Below are positions 25,925 to 32,958 of a DNA stretch of 64,000 bases, one piece after another; the first letter of the stretch is position 1, and each line of letters begins with the position of its first letter. The notes under the pieces were generated by a model. That model saw only the letters and a list, made by a program, of their open reading frames with translations, did not search any database and was not told the DNA's origin. Position numbers and translations under genes: made by a program. Location: the NCBI GenBank assembly GCA_027449865.1, contig DAIDKV010000082.1:1-64000 (forward strand). Direction: 5' to 3'. Source of the stretch: Planctomycetales bacterium (GTDB taxonomy: Bacteria; Planctomycetota; Planctomycetia; Isosphaerales; Isosphaeraceae).

Positions 25925-26260
25925 TCATTCGACCGGCTTCCGCCCGACCTCGACCCTACGTCGGATCTCGCCCAGGTCCTTTCGATTGGCCTCGATCTTT
26001 TCCCAGACCTCGGCGGCACGCCGGTCGCGTCGCTTTTGGTAGTCGGCGATCTCGTCGGGGTGCCGCTCGGCGTAGGTGATCACCGCGTTTATGTCGGAGA
26101 CGGACAGCGTATCGAAACGCTGCGCGATGGCCTCGGGAGTCGCGCCGTCTTCCAGGGCCTCGAGGACCAGTTCCAGCAGCACGCGAGTGCCGCCGACCCG
26201 GAGCGTGCCCGAGGCATCTTCCCTCAGCGGGATCGTCTCGATCGGGGATTTCGATGGCAT
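25925..26260 (-). CDS. DUF433 protein (putative antitoxin)
   Basis: A 111-residue DUF433 protein. The N-terminal part (PLREDASGTLRVGGTRVLLELVLEAL) and the helix-turn-helix-like segment EDGATPEAIAQRFDTLSVSDINAVI are typical. A charged helical tail (KRRDRRAAEVWEKIEANRK) probably wraps the partner. It is the upstream member of a two-gene unit with the DUF5615 protein, 7 bases apart, the usual order of antitoxin then toxin. GAGGAGG lies six bases before the ATG. By analogy with VapB it may autoregulate the pair, but no operator is evident. Confidence 0.85.
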   Translation of the reverse strand: MPSKSPIETIPLREDASGTLRVGGTRVLLELVLEALEDGATPEAIAQRFDTLSVSDINAVITYAERHPDEIADYQKRRDRRAAEVWEKIEANRKDLGEIRRRVEVGRKPVE

Positions 26261-26290
26261 GGTGATCCTCCTCGGCCTGAAGGCTCGATT

Positions 26291-28249
26291 CTAGATCCGT
26301 CCGAACTGCTTCTCCAGGTCGGCGCGGGTGAAGACCAGGGCCGTCGGTCGGCCGTGGGGGCAGTGGTGCGAGTCGGCGACGAGGTGTCGGCGGTCCAGAA
26401 GGGCCTCGATCTCGGCTGGCGTGAGGGGCTGGCCGGCCTTGATCGCCGCCTTGCAGGCGATCATGTGGAGCAACTCGGCGAGCAGGCCGTCGCGGGTCGG
26501 GGGCAGCGGCTGGGTACGCAGGTGCTCGGCGAGGTCGCGGACCAGCCGGTTCGGTTCGACGTTGGGCAGCATCGCCGGGAGACTTCGAACCAGCACCGTA
26601 TCGCCGCCGAACGACTCCACCTCCAGGCCGAGCTTTGCCAGGACCTCGACCTGTTCGAGAACCGCCACGGCCTCAGGCGCGGGCAGGTCCACCGGCTCGG
26701 GGACGAGCAATCGCTGCGATTCGACCTGGCCCTGAGCCACGCGCGCCCGCAGTTCCTCGTAAAGAATGCGCTCGTGAAGCGCGTGCTGGTCGATCACGAT
26801 CATTCCGTCGCCCGCCTCGGCGATGAGGTAGCTATCGTGGACCTGGATGGCCTTGAGCTTCGGGGCGCCGAGGGAGTCCGTCGATACGGGCAACGGCGCG
26901 GGTGGTGGCGTCGAGGGACCGGGAGTGGGTGGCCCGATCATCGGCGAGTCGGCCGCGGCCGGGATCGGCGGAGGGGCGAACTCGTCAAAATCGGCGTCGG
27001 TCCCTCGGGCGAATCCGCCGGGGAGTGGTTGCGCCCAGCTCGGGGCGGGTTTCGGAGTCTCGACCCTCGGCCGGCTCGGCTCAAACCACGAAGCCACGGT
27101 TTGCCGGTCGCTCGGTCCGCCGCCCAGCTCAAATGACGCAGGAGCCATCGACGGCCCCGGTGAAAACGTCGAGACGGCCAGCGTGGGCGAGACGTCGCGC
27201 GGCATCGGCTCCGGAGGCACGACGCCCGTATCGGCCCCCGCCTGAAGCCTCGCGTGCAGGTCGCTCTTGAGAAAGGTCTGGCGGAGCGTGGCCAGAACAT
27301 GGCTGTAGATCCGGTTCGAATCACGGAACCGAACCTCGACCTTCGTTGGATGGACGTTGACGTCCACCTCCTCGGGTGGGATCTCCAGGTTGAGAAACGC
27401 CACAGGCATCCGGCCAACCATCAAAAGTCCGCGATACGCTTCATTCAACGCATGGGAGAGTGAGCGATCCCGAACAAAACGCCCGCCCAGAAACAGGAAT
27501 TGCCCCTTCGCCGTTGACCGGCTCTGCGATGGGTGGGCGACGTAACCCCAGACATGCATCTCGTCGAGCCGTCCCTCGACCCAGAGAAGCGATTCGGCCA
27601 GCTCTCGACCGAAGAACACGGCAATCCGCTCGCGGATGCCGCCGACGGGCGGCAGGTCGTGGACGACCTTACCGCCGGATCGATAGGTCAGGTGGATATT
27701 CGGGTTCGCCAGCGCGACCCGCGAGAACATCTCGGCGACGTGGCCGGCTTCGGTCACGTCGGACTTCAGGAATGTTCGCCGGACAGGTGTGTTGAAAAAA
27801 AGGTTGCGGACCTCCATCACCGTCCCAACCGGCCCTCCGCACGACCGGATCAGCCCGAACGTCCCACCCTCGATGCAGAGTTCCGACCCGGTCTCGGCGC
27901 CCATCTGCCGGGTCTGGCAGCGAACCTTCGAGACCTCGGCGATCGCCGCCAGGGCCTCGCCGCGGAAGCCCAGCGTCCGGATTCGGAAGAGATCCTCGGC
28001 GTCGCTCAACTTGCTCGTCGCGTGCGGGGTGAAGGCGAGGGTCAGGTCGTCGTCCGACATTCCGCCGCCATTGTCCGCCACCCGAACGAGATCCTTTCCA
28101 CCCCGCTCGACGGTCAGGTCGATGCGCGTGGCGCCGGCGTCGATCGCGTTTTCCAGCAACTCCTTCACCACGCTCGCCGGACGCTCGACCACCTCGCCCG
28201 CCGCGATCTGATTGACGACCGACGGCGGCAATTGCCGGATGATTCCCAT
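26291..28249 (-). CDS. mutL: DNA mismatch repair protein MutL
   Basis: A 652-residue MutL. The N-terminal GHKL ATPase has VVKELLENAIDAG (catalytic Glu, Mg-binding Asn), VADNGGGM and TPHATSKL (ATP lid). The middle transducer domain ends near residue 330; residues about 340-470 are a proline-rich linker. The C-terminal dimerisation domain contains DQHALHERILYEEL, which fits the DQHA(X)2E(X)4E endonuclease motif of MutL proteins that nick DNA, and CPHGRP for metal binding. Organisms with this motif usually lack MutH. The start is an ATG with GGGGGAG upstream and a TATAAT box about 34 bases away. MutS is not in the window. Confidence 0.97.
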   Translation of the reverse strand: MGIIRQLPPSVVNQIAAGEVVERPASVVKELLENAIDAGATRIDLTVERGGKDLVRVADNGGGMSDDDLTLAFTPHATSKLSDAEDLFRIRTLGFRGEALAAIAEVSKVRCQTRQMGAETGSELCIEGGTFGLIRSCGGPVGTVMEVRNLFFNTPVRRTFLKSDVTEAGHVAEMFSRVALANPNIHLTYRSGGKVVHDLPPVGGIRERIAVFFGRELAESLLWVEGRLDEMHVWGYVAHPSQSRSTAKGQFLFLGGRFVRDRSLSHALNEAYRGLLMVGRMPVAFLNLEIPPEEVDVNVHPTKVEVRFRDSNRIYSHVLATLRQTFLKSDLHARLQAGADTGVVPPEPMPRDVSPTLAVSTFSPGPSMAPASFELGGGPSDRQTVASWFEPSRPRVETPKPAPSWAQPLPGGFARGTDADFDEFAPPPIPAAADSPMIGPPTPGPSTPPPAPLPVSTDSLGAPKLKAIQVHDSYLIAEAGDGMIVIDQHALHERILYEELRARVAQGQVESQRLLVPEPVDLPAPEAVAVLEQVEVLAKLGLEVESFGGDTVLVRSLPAMLPNVEPNRLVRDLAEHLRTQPLPPTRDGLLAELLHMIACKAAIKAGQPLTPAEIEALLDRRHLVADSHHCPHGRPTALVFTRADLEKQFGRI

Positions 28250-28282
28250 CGCGATGATCTCCCCCTATGCGCGAGTCTCCTT

Positions 28283-28288
28283 ATTATA
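28283..28288 (-). promoter_or_regulatory. Candidate sigma-70 -10 element for mutL
   Basis: The minus strand reads TATAAT, a consensus -10 hexamer in otherwise GC-rich DNA, about 34 bases before the mutL start. Upstream at about 16 bases is TTCTGA, a weak -35 match. This would give a leader of roughly 25 bases carrying GGGGGAG as the ribosome-binding site. Confidence 0.5.
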
Positions 28289-28397
28289 CAATGTGATCTT
28301 CCGTTCAGAAAGAGGACCGGACTTGATCCCCGCTCCGGTTCGTTCCATCATCGAGAGACGCCGGGATGACTTATCCACCGATTGTGACGGATCCCCG

Positions 28398-29168
28398 ATG
28401 AGCCCGGAACGCGAGAATCCTCTCTCTTGCCTGGTGCTGCATGGCCTGGGCGGCGGCCCTTATGAGGTTGCGCCGATCATCGAGGCGCTGAAGGCCGACG
28501 GCCTGAAGGTTTCCGCGCCGATTCTGCCCGGGCATGAGGGACCGGGTCCCGTCATGCCGTCATCGTCGTGGAGGGACTGGATCGCGGCGGCGATCCAAGC
28601 TTTCGACGAACTGGCCGTCGAGGGGGCTCCGGTGGCCGTCGTCGGCTTCTCGACCGGTGGAACGCTCGCCCTGGAATTGTCGACGCTCCGTCCGGTGGCG
28701 TGTCAGGTGTTACTGGCCCCGTTCCTGGGGATCCGGTTCAGCCGGATGATACCGGTGGCGCCGGCCGTGTATTTGCGGGCGATTGCGCGGGTGATGCCGA
28801 ATCTCTGGCGACGTCCTCCGGCGGTTCGAGATCGAGCGGTCCGGGGCCAGGTCGCGAGGGCGTCGGAGTTCCGGACCTTCAGCCTGGGCGCGACCCTGAG
28901 CGCCCTGGAATTGATCGAGCGGGTCAAGCCGATGGTGCCGAATATCGCAACCCCGACGCTGATCTTGCAGGGCCGTCTCGATACGGTGGTCGAGCCGCGC
29001 GACGCCCGATGGTTGCTCGAACATCTCGGCTCATCGCGGAAGGATCTGGTGATTCTCCCGCGGTCCGACCATTTGCTCGCTTACGACCGAGACCGGGACG
29101 AGGTGATCCGTCGGACCCTGGATTTTCTTCGTGGCCGCGCTCCGATCGCCGGAGGGCTCTCCCATTAA
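28398..29168 (+). CDS. Alpha/beta hydrolase (carboxylesterase / monoacylglycerol-lipase-like)
   Basis: A 256-residue single-domain alpha/beta hydrolase. The oxyanion region LHGLGGGPYE, nucleophile elbow VGFSTGG (Ser), RLDTVV (Asp) and RSDHLLAYD (His) give a complete catalytic triad, and the arrangement resembles thermophilic carboxylesterase Est30. There is no signal peptide. The track starts 62 codons earlier inside the divergent mutL promoter region; ATG 28398 directly precedes the conserved domain but has a weak ribosome-binding site. Its stop overlaps the stop of the convergent AI-2E transporter gene by four bases. The substrate is probably a short-chain ester or acylglycerol, as inferred from family. 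Confidence 0.85.
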   Translation: MSPERENPLSCLVLHGLGGGPYEVAPIIEALKADGLKVSAPILPGHEGPGPVMPSSSWRDWIAAAIQAFDELAVEGAPVAVVGFSTGGTLALELSTLRPVACQVLLAPFLGIRFSRMIPVAPAVYLRAIARVMPNLWRRPPAVRDRAVRGQVARASEFRTFSLGATLSALELIERVKPMVPNIATPTLILQGRLDTVVEPRDARWLLEHLGSSRKDLVILPRSDHLLAYDRDRDEVIRRTLDFLRGRAPIAGGLSH

Positions 29169-30283
29169 TCGTCGTCGGCGAGCAACCGGGCGACAGGCCG
29201 CGTGGGGTCGAGCCGCTCGAAGACGATCCGGGCGATCACCGTGAGCGGGACCGCGAGGATCATGCCGATGATCCCCCACGACATGTCCCAGAACGCCAGC
29301 GCCAGCAGGACAATCAAGGGACTGAGCCCAACGGCCTTGCCGGTCATGAACGGTTCAACGACATTCTCGGCGACGATGTGGAGGACACCGAGCGCGACCG
29401 CGAAGGCCAGCGAGCGGCCAGAGCCTTCAAGCTGCAGGAGCGCCGAGGCGACCGGCAATGAGTAGGCGACGATCGCGCCGAGGTACGGAATGAACCGCGC
29501 GAAGAAGGTGACCACACCCCAGAGCACGGCTCCCTGGATGCCGAACACCAGCATGAGCAACGCGGCCGGCACGGCGACGATCAGGTTGACCTTCACCTTG
29601 ATCGAGAGATACTCAATCACGGCCCGGTTGATCGAATCGAGGGTGTCGCCGATCCGGGCCGCCTGAGTCGGAGGGAAAGCCTTCCGGATCGCCCGGGGAA
29701 ACCGGGGCGCCTCCATCATCATGAAGATGACATAGAGCCCAACCAGACCGGCTTGAAGCAGGAAATTGGCGAAGGCGCCAAAGACCTCGTGGGCGTAGTC
29801 GCCGATCCGTTCCAGGGGGATTTGGGGAAGGGCCTTCTCGCCCTTCCGGCCAAGGCCGGGAAGGTATCGGCCGACCATTTCCTGGGCATGACCGATAAAC
29901 CGGCCGGCCCGCTCCTGGTATCTGGGAAGTTCCTTCCAGAACTGCTCGGCGTTGGCGAAGGCCATCCAGCCGAGGGCGATTGCGATCAGGCCCAGGCCGG
30001 CCGCGATGATCAAAAGGGAGATTCCCGGCCGGAGCCGCTGACGGAGCCAGTCATGGAGCGGCCAGATTGCGTAGCAGAGCAGGATCGCGATCAGGACGGG
30101 ACGGAGGAATTCGCCGGTCACACGGAGCAGGTTGAGCGCCGCGGCGAGGGCGACCAGTCCGACCGCCAGCCAGATCAGGATCGAGCGGTCGCGTTGCTCC
30201 TTCGGCGCAGGCTGCTCACCGAGTTCCGCGGCCTCGGACGACGCGGTGACCGGGTCATGTTCGATCTCGGTTGTTGTTTTCAT
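29165..30283 (-). CDS. AI-2E family transporter (TqsA/YdiK-like permease)
   Basis: A 372-residue polytopic membrane protein of the AI-2E exporter family. About eight hydrophobic segments are visible, beginning with ILIWLAVGLVALAAALNLL and including the paired FLRPVLIAILLCYAIWPL helix. The conserved late region has PYLGAIVAY, ALGVLHIVAENVVEPFMTGK and LALAFWDMSWGIIGM, all family hallmarks. The N-terminal 30 residues are charged and cytoplasmic. AAGGAGGG lies five bases before the ATG. The family name comes from autoinducer-2 export in E. coli; other members move sodium or unknown solutes, so the substrate is not assigned. Confidence 0.92.
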   Translation of the reverse strand: MKTTTEIEHDPVTASSEAAELGEQPAPKEQRDRSILIWLAVGLVALAAALNLLRVTGEFLRPVLIAILLCYAIWPLHDWLRQRLRPGISLLIIAAGLGLIAIALGWMAFANAEQFWKELPRYQERAGRFIGHAQEMVGRYLPGLGRKGEKALPQIPLERIGDYAHEVFGAFANFLLQAGLVGLYVIFMMMEAPRFPRAIRKAFPPTQAARIGDTLDSINRAVIEYLSIKVKVNLIVAVPAALLMLVFGIQGAVLWGVVTFFARFIPYLGAIVAYSLPVASALLQLEGSGRSLAFAVALGVLHIVAENVVEPFMTGKAVGLSPLIVLLALAFWDMSWGIIGMILAVPLTVIARIVFERLDPTRPVARLLADDD

Positions 30284-30349
30284 GCGAGCCCTCCTTGCAA
30301 AACCTGCGCCTTTGGCGTAGTCGGCTCGGCGCCGCTGGGGCGGTGGGGC

Positions 30350-30355
30350 TATGAT
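30350..30355 (+). promoter_or_regulatory. Candidate -10 element for the bpX cassette
   Basis: TATGAT lies about 48 bases before the first cassette ATG in a short intergenic region. The -35 position is GC-rich and not recognisable, so this is a weak prediction. Confidence 0.25.
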
Positions 30356-30397
30356 GGATGAAGAGGTTCAGGCACCGGGTTGAGTGGCGAATCGGGC

Positions 30398-31027
30398 ATG
30401 GCGTCGTTCTCGGGATTCCTGGGTCCGCTGCTGGCGGAAGGCAAGGTTGTCTTTGGGCCTGCGGACGAGGTCGACGTCCGCCCCGGAGATGCCGACGTCG
30501 CCGAGCTGGGGCGCGTCTTTGCGGGATACGCTCTCTCGGTGGGGGGACCGCCGATTGGTTTCGAGGCCCGGGTCGCTCGCGAGGCCGCCACACTCGTGCG
30601 GCGGGCCTGCTGGGCACTGGTGGACGGCCGGCAGTCGGAGCGCGAGCTGCGTCGTCGGCTGGCGATGCCGATCTCACCGTCGACGCCCGCCGACCATCTC
30701 TCCGCCGACCTGATGCTCCGATACCTGCCGCAGGTCCGGGCGCGGGCGAGGGCCATGGCGCCAGACGATCCGATCGTGGAGATCCTTGGCGAGGTGCTGA
30801 GGCGATGGCCGCTTTCCGGTGCGCTCGCCGAACTCGAGGAAGGCCCGATCGGGGCGACCGACTTCGGTGGGCATCCCGGTCTGCTCCTCCTGTTCGCGGA
30901 GCGCCTTGCCGCCCACGATCGGCCGTCCTGGCGTCCGGGCTCGTCGAGCCGGGCTCATGAGGTTTATCAGCTTGTCGCGGGGACGTCGCCCGCGGTCCCT
31001 GGAGTCCTCGGTTGGCTTCCATCATGA
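30398..31027 (+). CDS. Small protein of a MoxR-vWA-beta-propeller (bpX) cassette
   Basis: A 209-residue protein with no signal peptide or membrane segment. It is mostly helical, with motifs such as VRRACWALVDGRQSERELRRRLAM and MLRYLPQVRARARAM, and ends with GVLGWLPS. I do not recognise a catalytic signature. It is the first of five coupled genes; its TGA overlaps the MoxR start by four bases (ATGA). By position and type it matches the small accessory component of bpX ternary systems, but the exact bpX family cannot be assigned by eye. The track uses a TTG at 30380, six codons earlier; ATG 30398 is chosen here but both are possible. Confidence 0.7.
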   Translation: MASFSGFLGPLLAEGKVVFGPADEVDVRPGDADVAELGRVFAGYALSVGGPPIGFEARVAREAATLVRRACWALVDGRQSERELRRRLAMPISPSTPADHLSADLMLRYLPQVRARARAMAPDDPIVEILGEVLRRWPLSGALAELEEGPIGATDFGGHPGLLLLFAERLAAHDRPSWRPGSSSRAHEVYQLVAGTSPAVPGVLGWLPS

Positions 31028-32148
31028 ACGACGTTGTGGGTCGGTTGCGGACCGAGGTCATCGAGCCGCTGAAGCGGCGATTCGTCGGGCGGGATGAGGT
31101 CATCGACCTGATCGCGCTGGCGGTCGCCGCTGGTGAGCACCTGTTCCTCCACGGTCCGCCCGGCACCGCCAAGTCGGCTCTGATCCGTCAGTTCGCCTCC
31201 GCCGTGCGCGGCCATTATTTTGAGTACCTGCTGACCCGGTTCTCCGAGCCCAACGAGGTCTTCGGTCCGATCGACCTGATCCGGCTCCGCGAGGGGACCG
31301 TCGCCACCGTGACGACCGGGATGCTTCCCGAGGCCGAGTTTGCCTTCCTCGACGAGCTTTTCAACGCGAACAGCGCCATCCTGAACAACCTTCTCACGGT
31401 CCTCAACGAGCGGACCTACCGCCGGGGCGCCGAGGTCCACGCGCTCCCGCTGCTCTCGATGTTCGCCGCCTCGAACCACCTTCCCGAGGACGAGGGTCTA
31501 CGCGCCCTGTTTGACCGATTTTTGCTTCGATGCCACATCGACAATCTTCGACGTGAGGAAATGCCTCGACTGCTCGCGGCGGGCTGGGAGCTGGAGCGAT
31601 CCGAGCCGATTGAGTCGAGCGTCACCGCGGCCGACCTTCGCGGGCTCTCCCGGCGGGTCTATCAGGTGAACATCAACGGCATCGCGGAGCGGTTTGCCGA
31701 GGTCGTCTGGAAGGTGCGCGACATTGGCATTGGGCTGACGGATCGGCGCGCGGTCAAGGTTTTGAAGTTGGTAGCCGCCTCGGCGCTGCTCTGCGGGCGT
31801 GTCGAGGCGCGGGTCTCGGACCTCTGGGTATTACGCTACGTCTGGGACCGCGAGGAGCAGGTGGCCCCGCTCGCCTCGATGATCGCCGGGGTGGTCGAGC
31901 CCGACTCCGGCACGGCCGGGGCCCATCCAATGGCTGTCTCTCCCGAGCGGGTGGAACCGGAGACAATGGCCCGGCATCTCGACCGGATCGCCGCCGAAGT
32001 CGCAAGTCGACGGCCAGGCCTTGCCGACGCGGCACGCCTTCGTGAGCAGCTCTGCGACCTGGCCGACCGCGCCGCCTGGCTGACCGACGACCGCGCCCGT
32101 CAGCATCTGATCGATCGAGCCCGGACCCTTCTCTCCGAACTCGGCTAG
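31024..32148 (+). CDS. MoxR-family AAA+ ATPase
   Basis: A 374-residue AAA+ protein. Walker A is GPPGTAKS at residue about 41; EFAFLDELFNAN is Walker B with the adjacent sensor helix; LLTVLNERTY and FAASNHLPED (sensor 1) are typical of the MoxR/RavA branch; DRFLLRC contains the Arg finger. MoxR proteins remodel partner proteins, classically together with a vWA protein. The start ATG overlaps the upstream stop (ATGA). It is second in the cassette, 18 bases before the next gene, which has GGGAGGA as its ribosome-binding site. In bpX systems the ATPase is thought to power a complex with the vWA and propeller proteins; direct activity is not shown here. Confidence 0.93.
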   Translation: MNDVVGRLRTEVIEPLKRRFVGRDEVIDLIALAVAAGEHLFLHGPPGTAKSALIRQFASAVRGHYFEYLLTRFSEPNEVFGPIDLIRLREGTVATVTTGMLPEAEFAFLDELFNANSAILNNLLTVLNERTYRRGAEVHALPLLSMFAASNHLPEDEGLRALFDRFLLRCHIDNLRREEMPRLLAAGWELERSEPIESSVTAADLRGLSRRVYQVNINGIAERFAEVVWKVRDIGIGLTDRRAVKVLKLVAASALLCGRVEARVSDLWVLRYVWDREEQVAPLASMIAGVVEPDSGTAGAHPMAVSPERVEPETMARHLDRIAAEVASRRPGLADAARLREQLCDLADRAAWLTDDRARQHLIDRARTLLSELG

Positions 32149-32166
32149 GCGGGAGGAAACGAGCCG

Positions 32167-32958
32167 ATGGCCGAAACCTGGCAGGACGTCCGATGTGCCC
32201 GGATCGCCGCGGCCGACCTGCCCGCGCTGGCCGATCTTCGCCGCGAAGGCGCGATCCATCTGGCCATCGACGGCCCATTCGCCTGGATCTTCTGGGATGA
32301 CGACTCCCGTGAAACCGGGGTCACGCGTCGCGTCCTGCTGGAGCGGCTCTTACCGCTCCCGGGCGTTGAGATGCTTACCCGACGCGAAGGAATCTGGTAT
32401 CGGCCTGGCGAGCACCTCCCCTCGTTCGAGGTTCCATCGATCGTTCCAGGATCATCAACGTTTCTCCATCGCTCGATCCTGCCCGGCGCGATCCCGATCG
32501 CAGCGGCGAATGCTGATCCTTTCTGCCCGGTCGAGCTTCGGGTTGTGCGCGAGGACCGGGGACTTGCGCGTCCGGCGTCGGCGCTTCGGTGCCGGCTCGG
32601 CGACCTGGCCCGATGGGCCGACCTCGCGCCGACTGTCCGGATCGAGTCTCTCCTCGGCGCCTGGTGTCCGATCAGTGGCGATCCGGGAGCGGTCCAGGCC
32701 CTCGTGATCGCTCGCAACGCTTCCCTTCCGGAGATTCCCGACGGATCTCGATACTGGGGCGACTCGGTCCTGATTCCGATCGGGTTCCGGACCGATCCGG
32801 AGCTGGCCGAAACCTCGATGCGAGAGGTCGTCGGTGCTCTTCCCGATGAGCTGGTGATTCTCGACACGGCCAGCCGCGAATTGATCCCGCGCGAGGCGTT
32901 CCGGACGCTCCGTCGCGCCGGGATTCGGACGGCGATGGCGGGAGGGGGACCGTCATGA
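32167..32958 (+). CDS. Second small component of the bpX cassette
   Basis: A 263-residue protein. The first 80 residues (VRCARIAAADLPALADLRREGAI, then FAWIFWDDDSRETGVT) look alpha/beta, and VPSIVPGSSTFLHR and ESLLGAWCPISGDPGAV follow. No catalytic motif is recognisable and there is no membrane segment. It resembles the small conserved proteins that sit between the MoxR ATPase and the vWA-propeller gene in bpX-type operons, possibly an adaptor. Its stop overlaps the next start by four bases. GGGAGGA precedes its own ATG. Confidence 0.7.
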   Translation: MAETWQDVRCARIAAADLPALADLRREGAIHLAIDGPFAWIFWDDDSRETGVTRRVLLERLLPLPGVEMLTRREGIWYRPGEHLPSFEVPSIVPGSSTFLHRSILPGAIPIAAANADPFCPVELRVVREDRGLARPASALRCRLGDLARWADLAPTVRIESLLGAWCPISGDPGAVQALVIARNASLPEIPDGSRYWGDSVLIPIGFRTDPELAETSMREVVGALPDELVILDTASRELIPREAFRTLRRAGIRTAMAGGGPS

